Shown piece after piece: positions 1-6,269 of a DNA stretch of 14,708 bases. Origin of the DNA: JBBDNV01 sp040877415 (lineage in GTDB: Bacteria > Planctomycetota > Planctomycetia > Pirellulales > PALSA-1355); assembly GCA_040877415.1 (NCBI GenBank), contig JBBDNV010000151.1, forward strand, positions 1-14,708. Direction: 5' to 3'. The stretch's first letter is position 1. Each line of letters starts with the position of its first letter. A program made the translations under genes and the position numbers. A model generated the notes under the pieces. That model made no database searches. It was given only the letters and a program-made list of their open reading frames with translations, and had not been told where the DNA came from.

Positions 1-88
1 CCAGCGGGCGCGAGATTTCCGTGCGCTCCCACCCCGGCGCATAGGGCGCCGTGCCGGGTAACGGAGTGGTCGGGGCGTCGAGACTCAT
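1..88 (-). CDS. 5' end of a CDS downstream of the MBOAT gene (cut by window edge)
   Basis: An open frame starts with ATG at 88-86, only 3 bases after the MBOAT stop codon, and runs off the window after about 29 codons (begins MSLDAPTTPLPG). The tight spacing suggests it is translated from the same message as the MBOAT gene. In many bacteria the gene after an AlgI-like MBOAT encodes an SGNH-hydrolase or AlgJ/AlgX-like partner that completes acyl transfer. That identity is only a guess here, because the visible residues are a proline-rich N-terminus without a motif. No signal peptide is evident in the visible part. Confidence 0.55.
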   Translation of the reverse strand, partial: MSLDAPTTPLPGTAPYAPGWERTEISRPL

Positions 89-91
89 GGC

Positions 92-1525
92 TCAGAAAAT
101 GAAGTAGATAAACGGGTTGAATTTCTGCACGCCGAGCATGAGCGCCGAGAACCAGAACACGGCGAGAACCCACACGGCCTTCGGCGCGGTGAGATGACGC
201 GTCCAATCCATGGTGGTCGGACCCAGCCACACCAGCAACGCGGCCACCGTCATGGTGACGAGGAAGAGCGGTTTCCAGACCAGACCTGCGACCAGGGCGG
301 ACAACTCCCCGCCACCCGACAAGCCGAACAACCGCGCGTAAAACTCTAGCGCTCCGGTCAGGTCCGGAGCGCGGAAGAGGACCCATGCGAGCGAGACGAT
401 GGTGAAGGTCAGGGTGATTTGCCCGAACCGCGGCAGCCCGGACCACAGACTGCGTCTCGGCGCGGCGCGTTCCGCCCCCAGCAGCAGGCCGTGCACCGTG
501 CCCCAGAGGACGAAGTTCCACGAGGCGCCGTGCCACAGCCCGCCGAGGAACATGACGGTCAGCAGATTGGCATAGGTGCGCAGGTCGCCGCGGCGGTTGC
601 CGCCCAGCGGGATGTAGAGGTAGTCGCGCAGCCAAGTGGACAAGGTGATGTGCCAGCGTTGCCAGAAATCGGTGATGCTGTGCGCGCGGTAGGGCGAGTT
701 GAAGTTGATCGGAAAACGGAAGCCGAGCATCAGGCCGAGCCCGATGGCCATGTCCGAGTAGCCGCTGAAATCGAAATAGATCTGGAACGAGTAGGCGAAC
801 ATCCCGAGCCACGATTCGACCACCCCGGCATCGGCCGCACCGAACATGGTGTCGGCCACTTTGCCGCAGGGGTTGGCAATGAGCACTTTCTTGCCCAGTC
901 CGAGAGAAAAGCAGGCCACGCCGCGCGCGAAGGCATTCCATGTGCGGTCCGGACGCCGCAGCTGACGCGCCACCGTCTGGAAACGCACGATCGGCCCGGC
1001 CACCAGCTGCGGGAACATCGAGACATAGGCGGCGAAGCCGGCGAAACTTTTCATCGGCTGGGCCTGCCCGCGGTAAATGTCGATGGTGTAGCTCATCGAC
1101 TGGAAGGTGTAGAAACTGATCCCCAAGGGCAGCGTGACCTCGAGGAAGAAATCCGGCTGGGCCCAACCGAGGTGCCCGGTCAGCGCCCGGTAATTGTCCG
1201 CGGCGAAGTTGAAGTATTTGAAGAAACCAAGCAGCGAAAGATTGGTCGCCACGGAAATCCACACCGCCGCCTTCTCCGGCCCCGTGCGGTGCGTGATGTG
1301 ATGCAGCCGACGCCGCTTTCCCTCGTGCGCCAACCAGCGTCCGCACGCGTAGTCGATCACGGTCGACAACATCATGAGCAACATGAAGGCCGGGTTGGCC
1401 CACCCGTAGAACGCGTAGCTCAACACCGCCAGCACCCCGAGCCACACGCGCCGCGGCGCGAGCAGGCTGACCGCCAGCACCAGCGGGAGAAAATAAAAAA
1501 GAAAAAGGTGGGAGCTGAAAACCAT
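92..1525 (-). CDS. MBOAT family membrane O-acyltransferase (AlgI/PatA-like)
   Basis: This 477-aa polytopic protein is of the membrane-bound O-acyltransferase family, close to the AlgI group that passes acetyl groups across the inner membrane to an exported polysaccharide. Family marks in order are: the N-terminus MVFSSHLFLFYFLP, an FDFSGYSDMAIG block near residues 252-262, WHITLSTWLRDYLYIPLGG near 291-309 (H292), and GLWHGASWN near 329-337 with the presumed catalytic His332. Hydrophobic segments run from residue 8 to the C-terminus, and the length is normal for the family. The ATG at 1525 gives the canonical N-terminus, although no clear Shine-Dalgarno sequence precedes it. The next gene starts 3 bases after its stop. 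The substrate cannot be read from the sequence; the nearby glycan genes make an envelope or extracellular polysaccharide plausible. Confidence 0.93.
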   Translation of the reverse strand: MVFSSHLFLFYFLPLVLAVSLLAPRRVWLGVLAVLSYAFYGWANPAFMLLMMLSTVIDYACGRWLAHEGKRRRLHHITHRTGPEKAAVWISVATNLSLLGFFKYFNFAADNYRALTGHLGWAQPDFFLEVTLPLGISFYTFQSMSYTIDIYRGQAQPMKSFAGFAAYVSMFPQLVAGPIVRFQTVARQLRRPDRTWNAFARGVACFSLGLGKKVLIANPCGKVADTMFGAADAGVVESWLGMFAYSFQIYFDFSGYSDMAIGLGLMLGFRFPINFNSPYRAHSITDFWQRWHITLSTWLRDYLYIPLGGNRRGDLRTYANLLTVMFLGGLWHGASWNFVLWGTVHGLLLGAERAAPRRSLWSGLPRFGQITLTFTIVSLAWVLFRAPDLTGALEFYARLFGLSGGGELSALVAGLVWKPLFLVTMTVAALLVWLGPTTMDWTRHLTAPKAVWVLAVFWFSALMLGVQKFNPFIYFIF

Positions 1526-1561
1526 GCCTGCGCGGACAGGCCATCATAGGGCGCTTACGTC

Positions 1562-1630
1562 AAAAGTAGAAGCGGCGTCCCCGCCGCTTGTCTTCCGGCC
1601 TTAAGCAGCGGGGACGCCGCCTTTACTTTA
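1562..1630. repeat. Long REP-like imperfect palindrome between two minus-strand genes
   Basis: A perfect 13-bp inverted repeat, GCGGCGTCCCCGC (1572-1584) and GCGGGGACGCCGC (1608-1620), is extended outward. AAAGTA (1563-1568) pairs with TACTTT (1624-1629) across a short spacer with one mismatch and one G-T pair. It is also extended inward by GCTT/AAGC (1586-1589 with 1603-1606). The whole forms a hairpin of roughly 25 bp with a 13-base loop. It fills most of the 102-base gap between the propeller/LamG gene and the MBOAT gene. The TAA stop of the upstream gene (1630-1628) lies at the outer edge of the arm. The shape fits a REP/MITE-like interspersed element or a strong RNA processing or termination hairpin; no long U tract follows on either strand. 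Confidence 0.8.
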
Positions 1631-3706
1631 AATCCCCGGAAAAGCCTCGGTGTAAAGATCGTGGTCCAGATCGTAGGGCTCGCCGATCATCCGCTCGGAC
1701 TCCAATTGCGGATGGTCCTCGTAGCGCTGCAAACGCATGGTGCGGCGGGTGCCGGGCTGCAATGACTTGTTGGCCTCGGGTTCTTCGCCCTCGAGCAGGA
1801 CCCATTCAGCCACGCGCACCTCGCCCTTGTCATCGGCCACCGGTGAGTCACCGGTCACCTTGTAAAGATTGAGGACCAAAGCCCGGCGGTAAGGGCTGAT
1901 CTCCTCCAGATCCGGAGGTTCATGACGGCGGACCAATTCCAACTCCACCTCATAAACGGGACGCTCCGGGCGCGCCGCCAGCTTGGCCGCGTAAAGCTCC
2001 GCTTTGCGCGACGCTTCCTCGTCCGTGATCTTGCGGTCGTAGATGGCCACGCCCTCGAGCAACCCGCGCCAACCGCGGTCGGCCTCCCGCTCGTCGCCGA
2101 AAAGCAAACGGGCATCGTCCGGCCATTCGGAAAGCCCCCCGGGCACCGCATCCGTCCCGACCACCCGGCGGCCGTCGATCCAAGCGGTCAGGACGCCGCG
2201 GGCAAAGCCGACGGCCACCCGGTAGGGACGCCCGGGTTCGATCGCGGCAATCTCCACCTCTTGGCCCGCCGGACCGGTCTCGTCGGTGCGCAGACGGAAG
2301 ACCAGCTTGCCCGCCCTCTGCCCGGCGGAAAAACAAAGGTCATCGCCGTTTCTCGAGAGGCTGATGATGCGGCCTTCGCCCTCGGCCCCCGCCGCGACCG
2401 CGACGAACTCCACGGTGAAGGCGCCGGTCTTTTTCACCGCCGCGATCACCGGGACATCGAATCCCTCGACCCGCATCGAGCCGTTCCGCAGCCACATCTC
2501 GTGGTTCGGACCGAACCGCGCCTCGCCGGCCGCCAGAGCCAGAGCCATCGCTCCGGGGCGGCCGTTCGCCGCCGCATTGCCCGCCCGGTTGTTCTCCCAG
2601 AGGAAAACCAGCCCTTGGTCCGTGCCCGGCCACTCGGCGGCCAGATCCGGGCGCTGCTCGATGATGGGGCTGGGCACGCCCGGACGGCTGAACTTCGTTG
2701 CATAGTCCGCCCCGCCTTCGATCCAAACGTCGGGAAAAAATTCCGCCCGGTCGCTTTCCGTCACATTGACCCACGCCTCGATCCCGGTGAAATCCTCGTT
2801 GAACCGGCCGATATTGATGTCCACGTCGGCCCCCGCCATCTGCAGGACGTTCTTTTTCTTTTTGCCCTTTTTCTTGTAGGGGCCGCTGAATGTCATAAAC
2901 CGCGCGTGGTTCGACCAGCGCGGATGATAAACTTCCTCGTCTTCCATGCCGGGCGCCTTGGTGATCTGCACCTTCCAGTCCCGGTTGGCCCAGACATCGT
3001 ACATGTGCAGGTGCCGGTGGCTGCCGGTGAAGGTCCAGGAGAGATAACTGTGGTCGGGCGCGATGGCCGGCCAGCAACCGCGGTCGGTCTGGGTCCACGC
3101 CCCGTCCGGCAACTGCGCCAAGCCGGATACCGGCCACGGCAGGCTGGCCGCCATTTTCAAACCATCGGCCGAAAGCTGCAAATTCCCCGGCATGACCGGC
3201 GTGACCGGCGTCTTGGTCCAAAGGGTCTCGACCTTGGACGGATCATCGAGCGGGTAACGGACCAGCGGGGCGTCCGCCGGGGCGGCGGCTCCGTAGACCC
3301 AGCTCACTCCGGTGGCGGGATCCCGCCAGAGCGACGCGGCAATGCCGGGACCGATCTTGCGGAGATTGCCGCCGTCGAAATCCACCATCCAGACCTCGCG
3401 CGCGGCGAATTTGCTATAGACAACGCGCCGGCCGTCGGGCGTGAGCAGCGGACGGAAATAATTCCCCCGCGCGCCGAGGATCTTGCGCACGCCGCGTCCG
3501 TCGCGCGAATCGTAGCCCATCAGCCGGTAGTTCTCCGTCTCGCCGCGCGTGCCGCGGTTGTCTTCCACATCGCGCATCCAGACCACGCGGGTGTGCGCTC
3601 CGGTCAGCCTCTCGACCTTGTCGCCGAAGATACCGCCGAAGAAGGCGATCGCCCCGCCGGTCACGAGGAAAAACAACAAAGCACCGACAACCAGTTTGGT
3701 TTTCAT
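1628..3706 (-). CDS. Membrane-anchored TolB/WD40-like beta-propeller protein with LamG domain
   Basis: The protein has 692 aa. Residues 1-24 form a signal-anchor or signal peptide (basic MKTK, then a hydrophobic stretch). Residues 38-320 hold repeated propeller-like blocks of the TolB/PD40 kind, such as LLTPDGRRVVYSKF near 87-100, QLSADGLKMA near 177-186 and HPRWSNHARFMTFSG near 261-275. A lysine cluster (KKKGKKKK, 278-285) follows. Residues 420-572 resemble a concanavalin A-like LamG domain ending in RGLLEGVAIYDRKITDEEA, and a charged tail runs to 692. The frame stays open far upstream, but the ATG at 3706 is chosen because it gives the signal sequence and overlaps the regulator's stop by 4 bases (ATGA). 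It probably acts outside the cytoplasmic membrane, possibly binding glycan. No catalytic motif is recognised, and a substrate-binding or structural role is inference. Confidence 0.85.
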   Translation of the reverse strand: MKTKLVVGALLFFLVTGGAIAFFGGIFGDKVERLTGAHTRVVWMRDVEDNRGTRGETENYRLMGYDSRDGRGVRKILGARGNYFRPLLTPDGRRVVYSKFAAREVWMVDFDGGNLRKIGPGIAASLWRDPATGVSWVYGAAAPADAPLVRYPLDDPSKVETLWTKTPVTPVMPGNLQLSADGLKMAASLPWPVSGLAQLPDGAWTQTDRGCWPAIAPDHSYLSWTFTGSHRHLHMYDVWANRDWKVQITKAPGMEDEEVYHPRWSNHARFMTFSGPYKKKGKKKKNVLQMAGADVDINIGRFNEDFTGIEAWVNVTESDRAEFFPDVWIEGGADYATKFSRPGVPSPIIEQRPDLAAEWPGTDQGLVFLWENNRAGNAAANGRPGAMALALAAGEARFGPNHEMWLRNGSMRVEGFDVPVIAAVKKTGAFTVEFVAVAAGAEGEGRIISLSRNGDDLCFSAGQRAGKLVFRLRTDETGPAGQEVEIAAIEPGRPYRVAVGFARGVLTAWIDGRRVVGTDAVPGGLSEWPDDARLLFGDEREADRGWRGLLEGVAIYDRKITDEEASRKAELYAAKLAARPERPVYEVELELVRRHEPPDLEEISPYRRALVLNLYKVTGDSPVADDKGEVRVAEWVLLEGEEPEANKSLQPGTRRTMRLQRYEDHPQLESERMIGEPYDLDHDLYTEAFPGI

Positions 3707-4281
3707 GGTTCGTCGATCACCTCGGTGAAGTTGGCGTTGAGCAGAAGGACGTGCGCCGGGGCGCTGCCGCGGTTGCGCCAGCGGTGGCGGTGGACCAGGT
3801 CGAAATGGACGGCATCCGAAGGGGCCAAATCGACATTCTCGCCCCCGACCTGAAACCCGACCTGGCCTTGGAGAATGATCCCCGTCTCGTTCATCGAGCG
3901 CTGCGCCGCCCGCCAGGGGGTGCTCCCGCGCACGGGAAGCTCGAGCACGAGGATGCTGAAACTCGACTGGTCGCTGGGAGGAAGGAGGTAGCGCAAGACG
4001 GCGCGGGGCCACTTGGTCACGATGGTCGAGGGGCTGCCGACCCGGACCACTTTGGCCTCCGTCCGCCCCTCGTTCATCTGCAGGAATTCGGCCACGGTCA
4101 GCCCGAGCGAACGGCAGATCCGCTTCATCGAGACGAGCGAAGGGGACGTCTTCCCTTGCTCGATCTGCGAAATGAAACTGGCCGAACATCCCGAGGCCGC
4201 GGCCAAACGCCGCAAGGGCCACGCCTGGGAGGTGCGCAGGGCGCGCAGGGCACGACCGGTCTGCAGCGGGTCGGTTTCCAT
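3703..4281 (-). CDS. XRE-family transcriptional regulator with C-terminal cupin domain
   Basis: This 192-aa protein has an N-terminal helix-turn-helix (about residues 10-66), with the XRE/Cro pattern LRRLAAASGCSASFISQIEQ then GKTSPSLVSMKRI. A C-terminal cupin sensor follows (about 115-186, including ETGIILQGQVGFQVGGE and a histidine-rich HFDLVHRHRWRNRG). The frame is open 32 codons further upstream. The ATG at 4281 is preferred because METDPLQTGRALR is the usual beginning of the family and the extra residues do not fit it. It reads divergently from the GT2 operon across a 95-base gap and overlaps the propeller/LamG gene by ATGA, so those two are co-translated. XRE-cupin proteins usually repress or activate adjacent genes in response to a small ligand. 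Control of its own operon and of the divergent glycan operon is likely but not shown. Confidence 0.93.
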   Translation of the reverse strand: METDPLQTGRALRALRTSQAWPLRRLAAASGCSASFISQIEQGKTSPSLVSMKRICRSLGLTVAEFLQMNEGRTEAKVVRVGSPSTIVTKWPRAVLRYLLPPSDQSSFSILVLELPVRGSTPWRAAQRSMNETGIILQGQVGFQVGGENVDLAPSDAVHFDLVHRHRWRNRGSAPAHVLLLNANFTEVIDEP

Positions 4282-4290
4282 GTGTTCTAA

Positions 4291-4312
4291 ATATCGGACA
4301 TCCGCCGCATAT
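4291..4312. promoter_or_regulatory. Candidate operator palindrome in the divergent intergenic region
   Basis: CGGACATCCG at 4295-4304 is a short inverted repeat (CGGA/TCCG, 2-base spacer) flanked by ATAT on both sides at unequal distances. It lies about 10 to 30 bases upstream of the XRE-cupin start and about 30 bases upstream of the plus-strand -35 box, where an autoregulatory site would be expected. The repeat is short and could be chance in GC-rich DNA. Confidence 0.2.
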
Positions 4313-4333
4313 ACAAGACACGAAGGAAGGACG

Positions 4334-4361
4334 TTGACAGCGCCGCGCCAGGCAATGTTAA
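4334..4361 (+). promoter_or_regulatory. Candidate sigma70-type promoter for the GT2 operon
   Basis: A perfect -35 hexamer TTGACA lies at 4334-4339. A weak -10 match, TGTTAA at 4356-4361, follows at 16-base spacing. Transcription would begin near 4368, leaving a leader of about 9 bases before the ATG at 4377 and no room for a Shine-Dalgarno site. This agrees with the lack of a purine-rich site there. The -35 match is strong and the -10 is poor. Confidence 0.4.
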
Positions 4362-4376
4362 GTGATCTCTTCAGCA

Positions 4377-5162
4377 ATGTCCGCGCGACCCTGTATCGTC
4401 ATTCCGTCATTCAAGGCGGAGCATATTTTGTCCGCGACGGTGAACAGGATTCCGGAGGAGTTTTTCCGCCTCGATGGAGTGGTGGTCATCGTCAACGACC
4501 GGAGCCCGGACCGGACCGGCGAGGTGGCCGACGCCCTGGCCGCCGCGAATCCCGCCATCCGCGTCGTGCACCACGCGCGTAATACCGGCTACGGCGGAGC
4601 CCAAAAATCCGGTCTGCGCGAGGGGCTTCGTCTCGGTGGAGACGCCTTCGCGGTGGTTCATGCCGACGGACAATACTCGCCCGAAATGGTCCTCGAACTC
4701 TTGCAGCCCATCATGGAAGGCAAAGCCGATATCGTGCAGGGTTCGCGCTTCCTCGGGGGCGGCGCCCTGCGCGGTGGCATGCCCATGTCGCGCTATCTGG
4801 CCAACCGCGGCCTGACCATGCTGGAAAATATCGCCTTCGGGACCAAGATGGCCGAGTTCCACAGTGGCTATATGCTTTACTCCCGCCGCCTGCTCGAGGC
4901 CGTGCCGTTCGGCGACTTGCAGGACAATTACAACTTTGACGCCGAGATGATCATCCTCGGCCAACTCGCCGGGTTCCCCTGCCGCGAGATCGCCATTCCC
5001 ACCCACTACGGGGACGAGACCTCCAGTCTTGATCCTCTTCCCTACGGCCTTAATGTCCTTCGTATGGTGGCGCGCCACCTCGGGGGCCACTACCGCCACA
5101 TGTTGAAACAAGCCGGCGCCCCGTCCGGGCACACCGCGCTACCGCAGACCACACCTGTATGA
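4377..5162 (+). CDS. Family 2 glycosyltransferase (polyprenyl-phosphate sugar transferase type)
   Basis: This 261-aa GT-A fold enzyme has no membrane segment. Motifs are CIVIPSFKAE (6-15), VNDRSPDRT (39-47), the DXD-type block HADGQYSPEM (95-104), QGSRFLGGGALRGGMP (121-136), EFHSGYMLYSRR (160-171) and NFDAEMIILGQ (186-196), then IPTHYGDETSS. These match the GT2 subgroup related to dolichol-phosphate mannosyltransferase and ArnC, which move a sugar from a nucleotide donor to a polyprenyl phosphate or a nearby acceptor. An in-frame GTG at 4362 would add 5 residues. The ATG at 4377 is preferred because the candidate -10 box overlaps the GTG. It overlaps the next gene by 4 bases (ATGA), so it is translationally coupled to the decarboxylase. 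Donor and acceptor are unknown. Confidence 0.92.
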   Translation: MSARPCIVIPSFKAEHILSATVNRIPEEFFRLDGVVVIVNDRSPDRTGEVADALAAANPAIRVVHHARNTGYGGAQKSGLREGLRLGGDAFAVVHADGQYSPEMVLELLQPIMEGKADIVQGSRFLGGGALRGGMPMSRYLANRGLTMLENIAFGTKMAEFHSGYMLYSRRLLEAVPFGDLQDNYNFDAEMIILGQLAGFPCREIAIPTHYGDETSSLDPLPYGLNVLRMVARHLGGHYRHMLKQAGAPSGHTALPQTTPV

Positions 5163-6241
5163 GTATGAAAAATCCCAAGATCCTGCTCCTCGGAGCCGGC
5201 GGCTTCATCGGCGCCAATCTCACCGAGCGCCTCCTCCAGGACGGCAAATACGAAGTCACCGCCATCGACATCGAGAGCGAGAAACTCGAAGACCGCCTCG
5301 ATCACGCCAAACTCAATTTCAAGCAACACGACATCCGCAGCCGTTGCGACTCGCTCGACAACATGGTCAAGGACCACGACGTCGTCGTCGACCTCGTGGC
5401 CATGGCCAACCCGAGCCTCTATGTCACCAACCCGATCGACGTCTTCGACCTCAATTTCACCGAGAACCTCCGCATCGTCGATTCGTGCCTGAAATACAAC
5501 AAACGCATCATCCAATTCTCCACCTGCGAAGTCTACGGCAAGACCGTGGCCAGCGTGCTGGGCAAGGATCCGGCCCAAATGCCCTTCCCGTTCAACGAGG
5601 ACACCACGCCGATGATCATGGGTCCGATCAAAAACCACCGCTGGATCTACGCCTGCGCCAAGCAGCTGCTCGAGCGCGTCCTCCACGCCCACGGTCTGGA
5701 AAAGGGCCTCAACTACACCATCATCCGCCCGTTCAATTTCATCGGGCCGCGCATCGATTTCCTCCCCAGCGAGAAAGCCGGCAACCCGCGCGTTTTCTCC
5801 CACTTCATGAACGGCCTGCTCTATGGCACGCCCATGCAACTGGTCGACGGCGGGATCAACTACCGCGCCTACTCCTACATCGACGACGCGGTGGACTGCA
5901 TCGTCCGCATCATCGACAACCCGGACGGCGTCTGCGACCGCGAGATCTTCAACATCGGAACCCCGGAGAACGAGGTGACGATCAAAGAACTCGCCCACAT
6001 GATGAAGAAAGTCTTCGACGAGGACTTCCGCCAGCCCGGCGACCCCGATCCCGAGATCGTGTCGGTCAGCTCCGAGGAATTCTACGGCAAAGGCTACGAG
6101 GACTGCGACCGCCGCATCCCCGATGTGACCAAAGCCCGGACCAAACTCGGCTGGCAATCCAAGCACGACATCCGCTCGGTCATCCACCACACGATGAAGT
6201 ATTTCGTGGACCAGCACCGCGTGAAACAGAAGGCGGCCTGA
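5159..6241 (+). CDS. ArnA-type NAD-dependent UDP-glucuronate decarboxylase / UDP-4-keto-pentose synthase (SDR family)
   Basis: This 360-aa extended SDR protein resembles the C-terminal decarboxylase half of ArnA. Visible are the NAD-binding LLGAGGFIG (10-18), LVAMANPSLY and NPIDVFDLNFTENLRIVD (79-108), STCEVYG (121-127) with the glutamate that corresponds to ArnA Glu434, Y164-x3-K168, RPFNFIGPR (190-198) and YGKGYEDCDRRIPD (309-322), where R319 aligns with ArnA Arg619. These residues are known to be needed for oxidative decarboxylation of UDP-glucuronate to UDP-4-keto-pentose. The ArnA formyltransferase half is absent. No ArnB-like aminotransferase is in the window, so the product may be UDP-4-keto-pentose or UDP-xylose (as in bifunctional U4kpxs enzymes) rather than UDP-Ara4N. 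It is the middle gene of the operon, with a 4-base overlap upstream and 28 bases downstream. Confidence 0.88.
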   Translation: MSMKNPKILLLGAGGFIGANLTERLLQDGKYEVTAIDIESEKLEDRLDHAKLNFKQHDIRSRCDSLDNMVKDHDVVVDLVAMANPSLYVTNPIDVFDLNFTENLRIVDSCLKYNKRIIQFSTCEVYGKTVASVLGKDPAQMPFPFNEDTTPMIMGPIKNHRWIYACAKQLLERVLHAHGLEKGLNYTIIRPFNFIGPRIDFLPSEKAGNPRVFSHFMNGLLYGTPMQLVDGGINYRAYSYIDDAVDCIVRIIDNPDGVCDREIFNIGTPENEVTIKELAHMMKKVFDEDFRQPGDPDPEIVSVSSEEFYGKGYEDCDRRIPDVTKARTKLGWQSKHDIRSVIHHTMKYFVDQHRVKQKAA

Positions 6242-6269
6242 CCGCCCCCTGTCCCGCAACCGGGATCCG

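Noticed and set aside
419..1549. 376-codon plus-strand frame opposite the MBOAT gene
   Set aside because: Gln/His/Arg/Glu-rich shadow without domains; the minus-strand MBOAT has all family motifs.
1922..3853. Long open frame on the plus strand opposite the propeller/LamG gene
   Set aside because: Its product is rich in Arg, Pro, His and Gly without domains, which is typical of an antisense shadow in GC-rich DNA. The minus-strand frame has a signal sequence and family motifs.
3707..4321. N-terminal extension of the propeller/LamG protein by about 205 codons
   Set aside because: The extension is the regulator gene read in another frame. The ATG at 3706 gives a signal sequence and an ATGA overlap.
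4282..4377. Earlier start of the XRE-cupin gene at 4377
   Set aside because: The extra 32 residues do not resemble the family, and the region holds the divergent promoter.
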